In this document: positions 18,196 to 27,474 of the stretch, piece after piece | Position numbering within the stretch: position 1 is the stretch's first letter | Layout: each line of letters begins with the position of its first letter | Origin: Bdellovibrionales bacterium | Lineage (GTDB): Bacteria > Bdellovibrionota > Bdellovibrionia > Bdellovibrionales > UBA1609 | Assembly (NCBI GenBank): GCA_020850475.1 | Contig: JADZEO010000029.1 | Coordinates: 1-48,860, forward strand | DNA: 48,860 nucleotides | Direction of reading: 5' to 3' | Translations under genes and position numbers: made by a program | The notes under the pieces: model-generated | Seen by the model: the letters and a program-made list of their open reading frames with translations, nothing else | What the model was told of the DNA's origin: nothing | Databases searched by the model: none

Positions 18196-19533
18196 ATGAA
18201 TTTGAGCCCCCCTCCTGCCAATCCAATTTGGGATTTACTCACCGAACTTTCGCAGTCGGTGGCCTTTTTTAGCGGGGACTTTTCCGCTTTTTCCCGAGAA
18301 CTCTGTACAGGAATTCAGCGACAGCTCCAACTCTCGCGAGCCGCGGTGTGGTTGATCGACACGGATCAACGCTTGCTGCGCAACAGCTGCGAGAAGTGTC
18401 CGTCACCGGTGCCGAACTGCCAGATCGCCCATCTTTCGCTCGACACCGCTCGACCTTTACTGAACGTGCTCATCCAGCGCCGCAGTCTCGCGGTGGCGGA
18501 GGTTGAACCGCACTTTAAAACCGAAGAATTGTGGCAAGCTTACCTTGCTCCCCATCAGGTCAAGTCACTCACCGCCGCTCTCATTCGCAGCGGACCCGAT
18601 ATCGTTGGCGTTCTCATTCTGGAACAACATCACCAGACGCGCTCTTGGACTCCCGAAGAAGGAAAGCTGACGACCTTGCTTGCTGATTTACTCGGCCATG
18701 TCTACACTCTCGCTGAACGCAATCGCATCGAGAACCTCATGGCCCAGCACAATCAAGAACTCGAGGAAAGCGTCGAGACTCGCACCAAAGATCTTGAAGA
18801 CGTGCTCGACAACCAGAAAGCCCTCTTGCGGGGTCTTTGTCACGATATTGCCAACTCCCTGAATGTGATCAGCGCCACTTGCGAGTTGATCATGCGTAAG
18901 GGCGAAATTCGCTATGTGGAACGCGCCCAGCAAGCAGTGGAGATGATGTCAGAGATGCTTAAACAAACTCGCTCCTATTGCTTGTTCACCGATCACAGCC
19001 ACCGCATGCATGCCCAACCCGCTCATCAAAGCTTCGCTCTGGCTGAGGCCGTGGACAAGGCTCTTTTTATCCTCAGTGACAAAGCCCGAGCAAAAAATGT
19101 GAAACTCAAAGTGGTCTCCGAAATCCCGGCTTCCCTGCTCGTCGTCGGAGATCCCCTGACCTTTCTCCATTCTGTGATCGGTAATGTTTTGTCCAATGCC
19201 ATCAAATTTACTCCCGAAGACGCCGAAGTCCACCTGCGACTGGTTGGCAATCAAGAATTCGCCGGCATCGCCATCCGCGACCATGGATTGGGAATGACTT
19301 CCGAAAAAATTAAGGAACTCCAAACCGCCACGCGCAAAGTAAGAAGCGAATTGGGAACTGCTCAAGAGTCAGGAACCGGGTACGGCATCGTGCAGGTGCG
19401 CCATTATCTGCATCAATTTGGTGGTAATCTCACCATCGAATCTTGGACTACCGCGACTGCGGATCGTCCGACGGGAACCGAAATGACACTCTGGCTGGCG
19501 CTCGCCACACCGGCGGCGCAGAAAGCCGCCTAA
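18196..19533 (+). CDS. Cytosolic GAF-domain histidine kinase
   Basis: 445 residues, no membrane segment. A GAF-type sensor (about 20-170) is followed by a coiled coil (175-210), the phospho-acceptor in LCHDIANSLN (His216), the N-box NVLSNAIKF (Asn334 and neighbours), DHGLG (362-366) and GTGYGIVQV (393 on). The ATP site is therefore complete, unlike that of the kinase-like protein at 7437-8780. The GAF domain holds a cysteine group, Cys65, Cys68 and Cys75, followed by His79, which could bind metal or sense redox state. A perfect FNR-type box lies upstream. No partner response regulator is adjacent. The ribosome-binding site is weak, so the start could be slightly different. Confidence 0.92.
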   Translation: MNLSPPPANPIWDLLTELSQSVAFFSGDFSAFSRELCTGIQRQLQLSRAAVWLIDTDQRLLRNSCEKCPSPVPNCQIAHLSLDTARPLLNVLIQRRSLAVAEVEPHFKTEELWQAYLAPHQVKSLTAALIRSGPDIVGVLILEQHHQTRSWTPEEGKLTTLLADLLGHVYTLAERNRIENLMAQHNQELEESVETRTKDLEDVLDNQKALLRGLCHDIANSLNVISATCELIMRKGEIRYVERAQQAVEMMSEMLKQTRSYCLFTDHSHRMHAQPAHQSFALAEAVDKALFILSDKARAKNVKLKVVSEIPASLLVVGDPLTFLHSVIGNVLSNAIKFTPEDAEVHLRLVGNQEFAGIAIRDHGLGMTSEKIKELQTATRKVRSELGTAQESGTGYGIVQVRHYLHQFGGNLTIESWTTATADRPTGTEMTLWLALATPAAQKAA

Positions 19534-19565
19534 TCAAGTTTGGCAACTGCTCTCAGGTTCTTATT

Positions 19566-19877
19566 CTACCGACACAAAAACTCGGTAAAGGCATAGATCT
19601 TTAGGGTGTAGGTGGCTTCACCCATACAGCAAGTGGTTTCTTCACAAGCACTGGTCACTTCCCAGCTCCGCAGTGGATACACTTCCGGTGACGAACACAG
19701 TTCCCGGGCCTTGTCGACCGATGCTTGCTTGGCCGACTCCACTGCCTCCAATTCAAGTTCGGGACAACGAAAGAGACCGGAAACCTCCGCAATCCCGGTT
19801 GCCATAACGGGCTCAAGGGGGTCGGCTGAACCGACTCCCCCAATCACCAGCATTAAACTCAACACCGCAAATTTCAT
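19566..19877 (-). CDS. Small Cys-rich secreted protein
   Basis: 103 residues. A signal peptide (LSLMLVIGGVGSA) probably ends near ADPLE. The mature part of about 85 residues contains six Cys, including CEETTCC, and ends FLCR. The ATG shares its A with the TGA stop of the upstream symporter gene (TGATG), so translation is coupled to the symporter. A larger frame to 19928 is not needed. A periplasmic partner of the symporter is possible; no family is recognised. Confidence 0.75.
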   Translation of the reverse strand: MKFAVLSLMLVIGGVGSADPLEPVMATGIAEVSGLFRCPELELEAVESAKQASVDKARELCSSPEVYPLRSWEVTSACEETTCCMGEATYTLKIYAFTEFLCR

Positions 19878-21370
19878 CAGGCTTTCACCCGCTCCGTGAC
19901 CTGCAACTCCGACCGTTGCGCCAACCACATCCCCGCCGCCAACACGAGCGCAGCCGCGACAATGCCAAGTGATGCCGACACCGAGGGATTATACACGTCG
20001 CTGGTCATCCATACTTTGTAGAAATAAAAACCAAAGTGTACCAGGGGTCCCACTACAGCCGCAGCAAACACCCAACGCACAGGCAGGTTGCGCAGAAAAA
20101 TTCCGGCCGCAATCGGCACCAAGGAAGCCGCCGTTAACCCGTAAACTCCCACTTGGGCAAAAATTCCCACCAGTTTCGGGGGATTGAGCGCCAGAATGAT
20201 CGACACAATTCCCATGGCTATCAACATATAGCGACTGGCTTTAAGTCCCCACTGCTGTTTGTCTTCGACAGAGCCCTTCTTGAGAACGCGGTGACCAAAA
20301 AACTCCAGAAAGATATCGTTAGCAAAAATACTCGAGGCCCCCACGAGAATTCCATCAAGGGTACTCATGCCCGCGGCCAACAAAGCCACACTGATCAAAA
20401 CTCCGTTAACCGAACCAAAACTTTGCGAGATATAAACTGCCATCACCGAATCTTGCGCAATCGGTGTCGGAAACTTCAGACGAGCGTAAAAACCCACCAC
20501 CAGAATGGCCGCAAAAATAATATTTACGACGGCGCCCACCAACAGATATCGATTGAGGTCCGAATCATTCTTGAGGTAAAGAGCTTTCATCAGAATGTGC
20601 GGCTGACAAACAAGGCCCATGCTGATGATGAAACAACAAATGAATACTTCCCAGACATTCGAAAACAACGGGCTCGCCGGGTTGGTGGCGAGCACGAGGT
20701 TGGGATCAATTGCCGCCAGGCGATCCATCATCGTCCCCACTCCATCACCAAAATACTCGTAACCTGAGAACACCAAAAGCAACGCCACAAAGGCCATGAT
20801 TAAACCCTGAAAGGCATTGGTGTAGGCGTGAGCATAGGTGCCACCCACAAAAATATAGGAAAAGACCACGCCCACAATGATCAACACCGAGGGCATGTAG
20901 CCAATCTGAAGTGTGTGTTGCATGACAAGAGCTGAACCTTTAACGATTAAAACCATAAAGGTGATCGACAAGAGCAGATTGAGTACCGCAAAATAACCAC
21001 CCATCGCCCGACTCTGGTAGCGCTCCTTAATCCACTGAGGTAAAGTCAGAGCCGCAGTTTTAATTCCGTGCTTGCGAAATCCCCGCGAGAAAATCACCAG
21101 CGCCAAAATCACGCCGAGAGGCGAGGCCACCGCAAAATGCAAGAAGGCGCTCAAACCATGCTGGTACACAAAGCCCGGATTGATCACGAAGGTTGCCGTG
21201 CTGGCAATCGACGCGGAGAGTGTGATCCCGACCAAGATCGGCCCCATGTCTCTCTGACCAAGAGCAAAACTCGCAAACGAAGTGGTCTTCTTCCTTCCTC
21301 GAATTCCCAGCCACATCGTGACCACCAGGTAGACTGAAAAGGCCATCCATGCCAACGTCACCTTATCCAC
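19877..21370 (-). CDS. Sodium:solute symporter (SSF) family transporter
   Basis: 497 residues with about 13 membrane helices. SSF hallmarks are GGTYAHAYTNAFQGLIM in the middle and AAGMSTLDGILVGASS, which corresponds to the Na2 site of the LeuT fold. SSF members couple Na+ entry to uptake of sugars, amino acids, carboxylates or vitamins; the substrate cannot be read from sequence. The helical core lacks an attached kinase domain. The gene is divergent from the PHB-depolymerase-type esterase and overlaps the small Cys-rich gene by one base. Confidence 0.92.
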   Translation of the reverse strand: MDKVTLAWMAFSVYLVVTMWLGIRGRKKTTSFASFALGQRDMGPILVGITLSASIASTATFVINPGFVYQHGLSAFLHFAVASPLGVILALVIFSRGFRKHGIKTAALTLPQWIKERYQSRAMGGYFAVLNLLLSITFMVLIVKGSALVMQHTLQIGYMPSVLIIVGVVFSYIFVGGTYAHAYTNAFQGLIMAFVALLLVFSGYEYFGDGVGTMMDRLAAIDPNLVLATNPASPLFSNVWEVFICCFIISMGLVCQPHILMKALYLKNDSDLNRYLLVGAVVNIIFAAILVVGFYARLKFPTPIAQDSVMAVYISQSFGSVNGVLISVALLAAGMSTLDGILVGASSIFANDIFLEFFGHRVLKKGSVEDKQQWGLKASRYMLIAMGIVSIILALNPPKLVGIFAQVGVYGLTAASLVPIAAGIFLRNLPVRWVFAAAVVGPLVHFGFYFYKVWMTSDVYNPSVSASLGIVAAALVLAAGMWLAQRSELQVTERVKA

Positions 21371-21483
21371 GAAATACCCCCTTTTTCCCTCTGAAAATTG
21401 CTTATCAATTCGTATCAGTTTTCACTTGTTTTTCAACCGAATTTCTTCAAAAATAGGCGCTCATTTCATAGGGGGAATTACAC

Positions 21484-22494
21484 ATGAAAAGAGCCATTTT
21501 AACTGCCATCACCAAGGCCGTTTTCTTAACCTTGCCATTGCAATTGGTGAGTCACGCTGAAGTCACCACGGCACGATTATTTCCCAATCCATTTACGTCC
21601 CCCGCCGGGATGACCAAGGCGACCTATAAGAACGCCGCCGGTCAGCGCGATTACTTGCTCTATAGCCCTAGCAAAACCCCCTCTAAGGCGGGACTCTTGC
21701 TCGTGCTACACGGCTGTTTTCAGACGGGGCAGCAAATGGCCGATGGCACTGGATTTAACGCCCTGGCCGAAGAGCATGGACTCTTTGTTGCCTATCCCGA
21801 GCAAACCTACACGGATAATCCCTGGAAGTGTTGGAATTGGTTTTCTCCCGATAATCTTCAACGCAACACAGGGGAAATTTCGATTCTCGCTGGAATCGCT
21901 CAAGAGATTATGGAGCAGAAGAAGATCTCCGCATCTCGGGTTTTTGTCACCGGTTTATCCGCAGGGGGCGCCATGGCGGCCAATCTCCTGGCTTGTTATT
22001 CCGACTTGTTCTCGGGAGCAGCGGTGCACAGCGGATTGGAGTTCATGGCAGCAACCAGTGAAGATGAAGCTCATGAAGTGGTTAAGACGGGCTCAACCCG
22101 AGAGATCAAAGAAACTGGAGAGATTGCCTATAAGTGCTCCGGCTCCAGCTCCAAACTTCTTAAAGTCATGGCGATTCATGGCACCAAAGACACCTTCGTA
22201 AATACGATCAATTCTGATCGCGTGGTGGACCAAGTCATCCAAATCAATGATTTTGCCGATGATGGCCGCGACAACGATTCCTTTCAGACCACGATTCAAA
22301 CTTCACAAATTCCTAATGACCCCACGAAGTATCCAGCCCGAGTTGAAACCTTCTCGTACAAACGTCAAGCCTACCTAAAAAAGATTTGGGTGGAAGGAAT
22401 GGGACATGGCTGGAGCGGCGGCTCACCGGTTGCCCCCTATATGGATTCTCGAGGGGTCAATGTCAGCAAAGAGATCGTTGAGTTCTTTTATTAG
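21484..22494 (+). CDS. Secreted PHB-depolymerase-type esterase
   Basis: 336 residues. A signal peptide ends near LVSHA-EVTT. The fold is alpha/beta hydrolase of the poly(3-hydroxybutyrate) depolymerase/LpqC type, with the oxyanion segment LLVLHGCFQTGQQM, the nucleophile in GLSAGGAM (Ser159), the acid in AIHGTKDTFVN (Asp236) and the His in GMGHGWSGG (His308), so the triad is complete. The family includes extracellular PHB depolymerases and feruloyl/acetylxylan esterases, and the exact substrate is open. GGGGGAA precedes the ATG. The gene ends in a strong hairpin-T-run terminator that overlaps the start region of the next gene. Confidence 0.9.
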   Translation: MKRAILTAITKAVFLTLPLQLVSHAEVTTARLFPNPFTSPAGMTKATYKNAAGQRDYLLYSPSKTPSKAGLLLVLHGCFQTGQQMADGTGFNALAEEHGLFVAYPEQTYTDNPWKCWNWFSPDNLQRNTGEISILAGIAQEIMEQKKISASRVFVTGLSAGGAMAANLLACYSDLFSGAAVHSGLEFMAATSEDEAHEVVKTGSTREIKETGEIAYKCSGSSSKLLKVMAIHGTKDTFVNTINSDRVVDQVIQINDFADDGRDNDSFQTTIQTSQIPNDPTKYPARVETFSYKRQAYLKKIWVEGMGHGWSGGSPVAPYMDSRGVNVSKEIVEFFY

Positions 22495-22570
22495 TTCAGC
22501 CGGGCTCGAGTCAGCCTGTAAAGAAGTGAAGTCCTCACGTTGGACTCGACGAGGAATTAGCACTTAGTTT

Positions 22571-22600
22571 AAAACCTCCCACATCCGGGAGGTTTTTTTT
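22571..22600 (+). terminator. Terminator that also carries the next gene's ribosome-binding site
   Basis: AAAACCTCCC (22571-22580) pairs perfectly over 10 bp with GGGAGGTTTT (22587-22596) around ACATCC, followed by more T up to 22600. This is a canonical intrinsic terminator for the esterase gene. The right arm contains GGGAGG (22587-22592), exactly six bases before the TTG start (22599-22601) of the following gene. In readthrough mRNA the hairpin would therefore mask that ribosome-binding site. Confidence 0.85.
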
Positions 22601-23936
22601 GCGCCACACCCTAGGCCTGAGCCACTGGGCTCGAACCATTAAAGTTTTTGGTCTGGCCCTTGCGGTTTTGGGCCTTATCCCCGGGCTCAGCGCGCCGAAC
22701 GCCGTCGCCTTCGACCGCAGCTTTACTTCGACTCAAACGATCGAAGCCCTCAACCGCCAACTCGACGAAGTCTCTCCAGCGATTTCTCCGGTTTGGGCAA
22801 ACGACGGTCTTAATGCCGTCGACTACTTAAAACCCCTGAGTTGCTTGGGTGAGCTGGGACCGCTTGGACCCTACGGCCCCTTGTCACAACACGGACCGGT
22901 GGGAAAAAACCTTTGGAATGTGAGTCAGCACTACGATCAGGCTCAGAGTTGGGGAGTTCTAAAACCCATCGCACAATCCCTTCGGGGACCGCTGAGTTCC
23001 GAAGGACCGCTCGGCTCCCGCGGAATCCTCAATCCCCAAAACTGGTTCACTCGCTATTGGCGTCCGTCGGGATTTACCACTGAATTTGTGGCGCACTTAG
23101 CTCCATTTGGCCTTTGGGGAATTCTCGGTCCGAGTGGACCGCTTGGCCCGCTCGGACCTTTGGGTCCTCTGGGCCCCATCGGGGCTCATGGACTTAAGCG
23201 CAATGCTCAGGGGCAGTGGCTTAAAACCGCTGGTCAGGAGTGCTTTGGTTTGACTCGATCATCGCCAATTTGTCGAGCTCTGGAAGTCAGCTGGAGCGAA
23301 GATGAAAAACGCCAGTATGAATTAGTTGAGTATTACACTGAAGAATTCGCCCGAACTCAAAACGACAATGACACTTCCTTCTTGGTTGACGGCCGACTGA
23401 AATCTCGCGGGAATAAATTCGAGAGCGACCGGTATTCTATGACCGCCCAATCGGACCAAATCGTCTCGGTGGTGGTGGTCGCAAATACCGCCGCCTACTT
23501 TTTCAATCAGGCGATGGCGATTTTGGCAGAAGTGGCTCTGGCCCCGGGCCCCCGACGCTTTGAAATTCCCTCAGCGGTTTGGGTTCCGAATGCCCTCAAT
23601 CCTTTGATCGGCGCCGTCCTCCCTTATGATCATCAAGCTCACTTTGACAACTTTGATCTCGAACTTAAAATCCAAACCCCTCGATCCCGCCAGGCCGTCT
23701 CGCTGGTCAGTCAGAGCCGCGAACGAGTGGAATGGATTCAAGTGAAAGTTCCCAAGGGGAGTCAGGTGCAGGCGATCGTGTCGCTCAAGTCGGCGTGGCA
23801 AAGTCCGTGGGTCAGTCGGAGTTGCGCGGTCAATGCGACCGCGTGTCCCCCACCCTATCGCTTGATTGTGACCAATGCTCCCTTGCAACTTGATGAAGCC
23901 ACCACCGTCGGCGGTCCCCATCGCCAACCTTACTAA
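22599..23936 (+). CDS. Secreted Gly-Pro-Leu repeat protein
   Basis: 445 residues from a TTG at 22599. An Arg-containing N-terminus and a hydrophobic segment (14-31) form a signal peptide, probably cut near NAVA-FDR. Three stretches of collagen-like Gly-x-x triplets follow, mostly Gly-Pro-Leu: about 84-101, 129-142 and 176-199, the last with five consecutive Gly-Pro-Leu or similar triplets. Codons vary between the repeats, so selection acts on the protein. The C-terminal half (about 240-445) contains four Cys and strands resembling a beta-sandwich. The family is not recognised. The 3' end overlaps the convergent acyl-CoA ligase gene by four bases. Confidence 0.8.
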   Translation: MRHTLGLSHWARTIKVFGLALAVLGLIPGLSAPNAVAFDRSFTSTQTIEALNRQLDEVSPAISPVWANDGLNAVDYLKPLSCLGELGPLGPYGPLSQHGPVGKNLWNVSQHYDQAQSWGVLKPIAQSLRGPLSSEGPLGSRGILNPQNWFTRYWRPSGFTTEFVAHLAPFGLWGILGPSGPLGPLGPLGPLGPIGAHGLKRNAQGQWLKTAGQECFGLTRSSPICRALEVSWSEDEKRQYELVEYYTEEFARTQNDNDTSFLVDGRLKSRGNKFESDRYSMTAQSDQIVSVVVVANTAAYFFNQAMAILAEVALAPGPRRFEIPSAVWVPNALNPLIGAVLPYDHQAHFDNFDLELKIQTPRSRQAVSLVSQSRERVEWIQVKVPKGSQVQAIVSLKSAWQSPWVSRSCAVNATACPPPYRLIVTNAPLQLDEATTVGGPHRQPY

Positions 23937-25513
23937 ACACTTTGCTCTGGCAGAGAATGATCTCGCGGTCGGCGAACCGAAGTCACTTCTGGAAGGTCTT
24001 TGGACAAAGCGCGCTTGAGAATTTTTCCCGTATCCCCCTTCGGGAGCTCCGCGACTTTCACAAAATATTTGGGCACTTTAAATTTCGCCAAGTGCTTTTG
24101 GCAAAACATCCGCAGCTCTGTCTCGTCAAGTTCGCTGCCAGGGTGAGCGACCACGAAAGCCTTGCCGGCTTCGCCCCACTGAGCATCTGGAATACCAATC
24201 ACCGCAGCTTCCAGCACCTTTTCATGAGAGCGCAAAACTCTCTCGATTTCAGCTGGGTATACATTTTCGCCGCCACTGATGTACATGTCTTTCTTGCGGC
24301 CCACGACATAAAAAAATCCTTCTTGGTCTTGCCGAACTAAATCGCCCGTGTGAAGCCAGCCGCCGCGCATGGTTTCGGCCGTCGCCTCTGGGTGGTTCCA
24401 ATATCCGGGAGTGCAGGTCGGTCCGCGCAAACAAAGTTCTCCGATATCACCAACGGCGACCGGCTGATCCAAATCGTCCACCACTTGGGTTTCGACATAA
24501 AAGTTGGCAAAGCCGATCGATCCCATTTTGCTCTCACTGTGTTCTTCGTTGAGCGAGAAGACGTTGGGACCAAATTCGGTTAAGCCGTAACCCTGACGAA
24601 TCGGAATCCCCTTGTGGTGCCAAGTGCGAATTGCCTCAAGCGGCATCGGCTCTCCACCGACAATGGCGTATCGAACCGTCTGCAGCTTGACCTCAGAAAA
24701 CTTCGTAGTCCTCGCCATCATTTCCATGGTGGTGGGAACGCCAAACAAAATTGTCACGTGTTCACGCTCACAGACCTCAAGCACTTGTTCGGGTTCAAAC
24801 TTGGGAAGAAAAATGAGTTTGCCGCCCACATGAAGAAGTGGCGTGGTGAGTACGTTCCAGCCCCCGGTGTGAAAAAAGGGCAAGAACATCAAGCTCACGT
24901 CATGAGCGGTCAAATTGAGGCGCAGCCAAGTGCTAACCGAATTCCAAAAAATCATCTTGTGCGTGATGATGGCGCCTTTGGGTTTGCCGGTGGTTCCGGA
25001 GGTATAAAGAATCATCACGGGAGATTCGAAATGACCGTTCATCTCCAGAGGTTCAAATCCGGAGCCGACCAACTTCCAACTTTGCATGGCTGTTGAGTAC
25101 TCAACCACCAACAAGTCGTCGCTCGCCGGCAGCTCAGGCAGCAGGTGATTAAATTCTTGATCGAGAAAAAGCAGTCGCGCGCCACAGTCTTCGAGAATAT
25201 GTGTCACCTCAGCGCCGGTCAGTCGAAAATTAATCGGCACGAGAATCGCGCCGAGACGTTGGAGGGCAAAAAATAAAAACACCGTCTCGAGCCGATTGGT
25301 GGCCAGCACCGCCACGCGGTCGCCGGCGCCGACGCCGTAACGGTTTCGTAAAGAAGAGGCGATGGCTTGCGCCTGCACCCACAACTCTTGGTAGGTGTAC
25401 TCGCGTCCGGAAATTCCATCCTTGATGGCCACTCGCTGCGGAGCATAGGTGTGCCAGCGTTTGAGCCAATCAATTTCAATCGGTGATCGTTCGTCGCGGC
25501 CTAGAAATCTCAT
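23933..25513 (-). CDS. AMP-forming acyl-CoA synthetase
   Basis: 526 residues from the ATG at 25513. The enzyme activates a carboxylic acid with ATP to an acyl-adenylate and transfers it to CoA. Adenylating-enzyme motifs are complete: LYTSGTTGKPKGA, GYGLTEFGPN, the HTGDL hinge region, GRKKDMYISGGENVYPAE and the C-terminal catalytic Lys in KGDTGKILKRAL. No signal peptide is present. The start overlaps the KASIII-like stop as ATGA, so the two are translationally coupled and may use the same acyl groups. The chain length of the substrate is not deducible; medium to long fatty acids are the usual guess. Confidence 0.93.
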   Translation of the reverse strand: MRFLGRDERSPIEIDWLKRWHTYAPQRVAIKDGISGREYTYQELWVQAQAIASSLRNRYGVGAGDRVAVLATNRLETVFLFFALQRLGAILVPINFRLTGAEVTHILEDCGARLLFLDQEFNHLLPELPASDDLLVVEYSTAMQSWKLVGSGFEPLEMNGHFESPVMILYTSGTTGKPKGAIITHKMIFWNSVSTWLRLNLTAHDVSLMFLPFFHTGGWNVLTTPLLHVGGKLIFLPKFEPEQVLEVCEREHVTILFGVPTTMEMMARTTKFSEVKLQTVRYAIVGGEPMPLEAIRTWHHKGIPIRQGYGLTEFGPNVFSLNEEHSESKMGSIGFANFYVETQVVDDLDQPVAVGDIGELCLRGPTCTPGYWNHPEATAETMRGGWLHTGDLVRQDQEGFFYVVGRKKDMYISGGENVYPAEIERVLRSHEKVLEAAVIGIPDAQWGEAGKAFVVAHPGSELDETELRMFCQKHLAKFKVPKYFVKVAELPKGDTGKILKRALSKDLPEVTSVRRPRDHSLPEQSV

Positions 25514-26508
25514 GTGTCGTACGCCCATTCCAGTGCTGTGGCTGCCATTGACATTCCTCCGCCGGAGGTGAGGAGCATCACCAAGTCACCTTTTTTTAGT
25601 TTATGTTGTGCGGCTGCATCGGCCAGGGCCATGGGAATGCAGGCGCTCCCGGTGTAACCGTAACGATCCATAATGTTATGCGAAAGACGTTCGGCGACTC
25701 CTAACTTTTCCATCGTCTGCCGAATGCTGCCGATATTAATTTGCGTGAAAAAGAACAGCTTAACGTCACTCAAGGGTCGCTGGATCCGATCAAGCAGAGT
25801 GTGGGCCATGCGCGGCCAGTGAGTCGGATTGGTCTCCAGCGGAATTTTTTTGGCAAAATTGAGGAGATGTTGCTTTTGGGCCACGGCGGTTTCGCTGATG
25901 GGGGTGCGAGTTCCACCAGCGTAGATCCCCATGTAGTCATGATATTGGCCGTCGGCGTACAACACCGTATTTAAAATGTGCGGCCCTTCGTTGACCGCCT
26001 TGAGCACCACCGCTCCCGCGCCATCAGCAAAAAGCGTTGCAATTTTGTAGTCATCCCAATTGAGATATTTGCTCATCCCGTAAGCGCCTACCACCAGGAT
26101 GTGGCGATAGCGTGAGTCACTCTCCAAGTACTTGGTGCCGACATCGAGGGCAGTCACGAACCCGGCACAAGCTGAGTTCAGATCAAAGCAACCGGCCTTG
26201 CGCGCCTGCAATCGATACTGCACCACACTCGCGGTCGATGGCGAAAGGTAGTCAGGAGTGTCGGTTGAAACAATAATGAGATCCAAGTCATCGGCCTGAA
26301 TACCCGCCACCTTCATCGCTTGTTCAGCCGCCGGAACGATGAGATCACTGGTGGCTTGATCTTCACTCATCAAATGACGCTGGTAAATGTTGCGGCTTTC
26401 GCGCAGGAAGGTGTCGACGTCGATTCCGTACTTGAGGTTGTATTCCGAGTTGGGCACCACCCGCTCGGGTGCATAAATTCCTGTCCCCACTATTGCTGCA
26501 TAAGCCAT
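25510..26508 (-). CDS. KASIII (FabH)-like thiolase-fold enzyme with altered active site
   Basis: 332 residues. The fold and the nucleophile NSACAGF (Cys114) identify the ketoacyl-ACP synthase III family. Active FabH enzymes have a Cys-His-Asn triad in the motifs HQAN and GNTSAAS. Here these read TQIN (Thr255) and GYTGSAC (Tyr285), so both the His and the Asn are replaced. The Cys can still accept an acyl group, but normal decarboxylating condensation is doubtful. Acyltransfer, or condensation by another mechanism as in distant relatives, are alternatives. It is coupled by ATGA to the acyl-CoA ligase and faces the short-chain dehydrogenase gene across a region with two inverted repeats. Confidence 0.88.
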   Translation of the reverse strand: MAYAAIVGTGIYAPERVVPNSEYNLKYGIDVDTFLRESRNIYQRHLMSEDQATSDLIVPAAEQAMKVAGIQADDLDLIIVSTDTPDYLSPSTASVVQYRLQARKAGCFDLNSACAGFVTALDVGTKYLESDSRYRHILVVGAYGMSKYLNWDDYKIATLFADGAGAVVLKAVNEGPHILNTVLYADGQYHDYMGIYAGGTRTPISETAVAQKQHLLNFAKKIPLETNPTHWPRMAHTLLDRIQRPLSDVKLFFFTQINIGSIRQTMEKLGVAERLSHNIMDRYGYTGSACIPMALADAAAQHKLKKGDLVMLLTSGGGMSMAATALEWAYDT

Positions 26509-26605
26509 GGCTTCCCCCCGCTGCTGAACTTGACTGGTCCTAAGTCAAGCATTCGCCCAATGCTCCGCGCAAGCAGTTTTTTGCGAAAATTCGCTAGTTT
26601 TTGGG

Positions 26606-26625
26606 AAAGGTGCCTGCTACTTTTT
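26606..26625. repeat. Dispersed quasi-palindromic repeat, copy 2
   Basis: AAAGGTGCCTGCTACTTTTT is the reverse complement of the copy at 26692. The two form an inverted pair separated by 66 bases in the region between the divergent KASIII-like and dehydrogenase genes. Confidence 0.75.
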
Positions 26626-26691
26626 CGCAGATCACAGAGCATTAGAGTCAATCATCATGAATTTAATTGGAGTTAATGCGCTGTGGCTCAC

Positions 26692-26712
26692 AAAAAGTAG
26701 CAGGCACCTTTT
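26692..26712. repeat. Dispersed quasi-palindromic repeat, copy 3
   Basis: This has the same 20-mer and orientation as copy 1 (16131-16151). It ends four bases before the GGAGGG ribosome-binding site of the short-chain dehydrogenase gene, so it lies in the leader of that mRNA. Confidence 0.75.
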
Positions 26713-26724
26713 GAGGAGGGATCA

Positions 26725-27474
26725 ATGCAGAACATCAAATACGACTTTTCTGGACGACATGCGCTAGTGACGGGCGGGGCCCAGGGAATTGGCTTTCAAA
26801 TCAGTCGTCACTTCCTGGCGGCAGGGGCTCAAGTGACGATTTGGGATTACTCAACGGAAGCCCTCAATCAGGCGCGCCGTGAACTCAGCGCGTACGAGGC
26901 ACGTCTTCACACTCATCCCGTCGATGTGGGTGACCGCGCGACTTGTGCGCTGGCCGCTAAGGCGCTCAAAGCCCCGCTCCATATATTGGTCAATAATGCT
27001 GGCATCACTCGTGACAAGTCTTTTGCCAAAATGACGGACGAGGATTTTGATGCGGTCCTGCGCACCAACTTGACGGGCCTTTACAACGTAACCAAGGCCA
27101 CCTTTGAAACCTTTGCTCCTGACAGTGGCGACAAGCGCATCATTAATATGGCAAGTGTCGTGGCGCTTTACGGAAACTTTGGGCAAACCAATTACGTCGC
27201 GGCCAAAGCCGGCGTCATTGGGCTCACCAAAACTTGGGCCCGCGAATTTGGCCGCAAGGGTTTCACCGTGAATGCCATTGCCCCTGGGTTCACACTCACC
27301 CAAATGGTCAAAGCCATGCCGACGGAAATTGTTGACGGTCTGGCCGCCAAAGTTCCCGTGGGCCGACTCGGGGCTCCCGAGGAAATTGCCCAAGCCTGTT
27401 TGTTTTTGGCCTCTCACGAGGCCGCTTACATCAACGGCACCACGTTAAGCGTGGACGGTGGTTTGGTCGGCTGA
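26725..27474 (+). CDS. Short-chain dehydrogenase/reductase, FabG/PhaB type
   Basis: 249 residues. Cofactor motif TGGAQGIG (16-23), NNAG (90-93) and the catalytic Ser144, Tyr157 and Lys161 are all present. The IAPGF segment and C-terminal GTTLSVDGG are typical of 3-oxoacyl-ACP or acetoacetyl-CoA reductases that use NADPH. GAGGAGG precedes the ATG by about seven bases. Its position beside the KASIII-like and acyl-CoA ligase genes supports an acyl-thioester substrate, but the exact reaction is inferred. The 3' end overlaps the convergent mnmH gene by 30 bases. Confidence 0.92.
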   Translation: MQNIKYDFSGRHALVTGGAQGIGFQISRHFLAAGAQVTIWDYSTEALNQARRELSAYEARLHTHPVDVGDRATCALAAKALKAPLHILVNNAGITRDKSFAKMTDEDFDAVLRTNLTGLYNVTKATFETFAPDSGDKRIINMASVVALYGNFGQTNYVAAKAGVIGLTKTWAREFGRKGFTVNAIAPGFTLTQMVKAMPTEIVDGLAAKVPVGRLGAPEEIAQACLFLASHEAAYINGTTLSVDGGLVG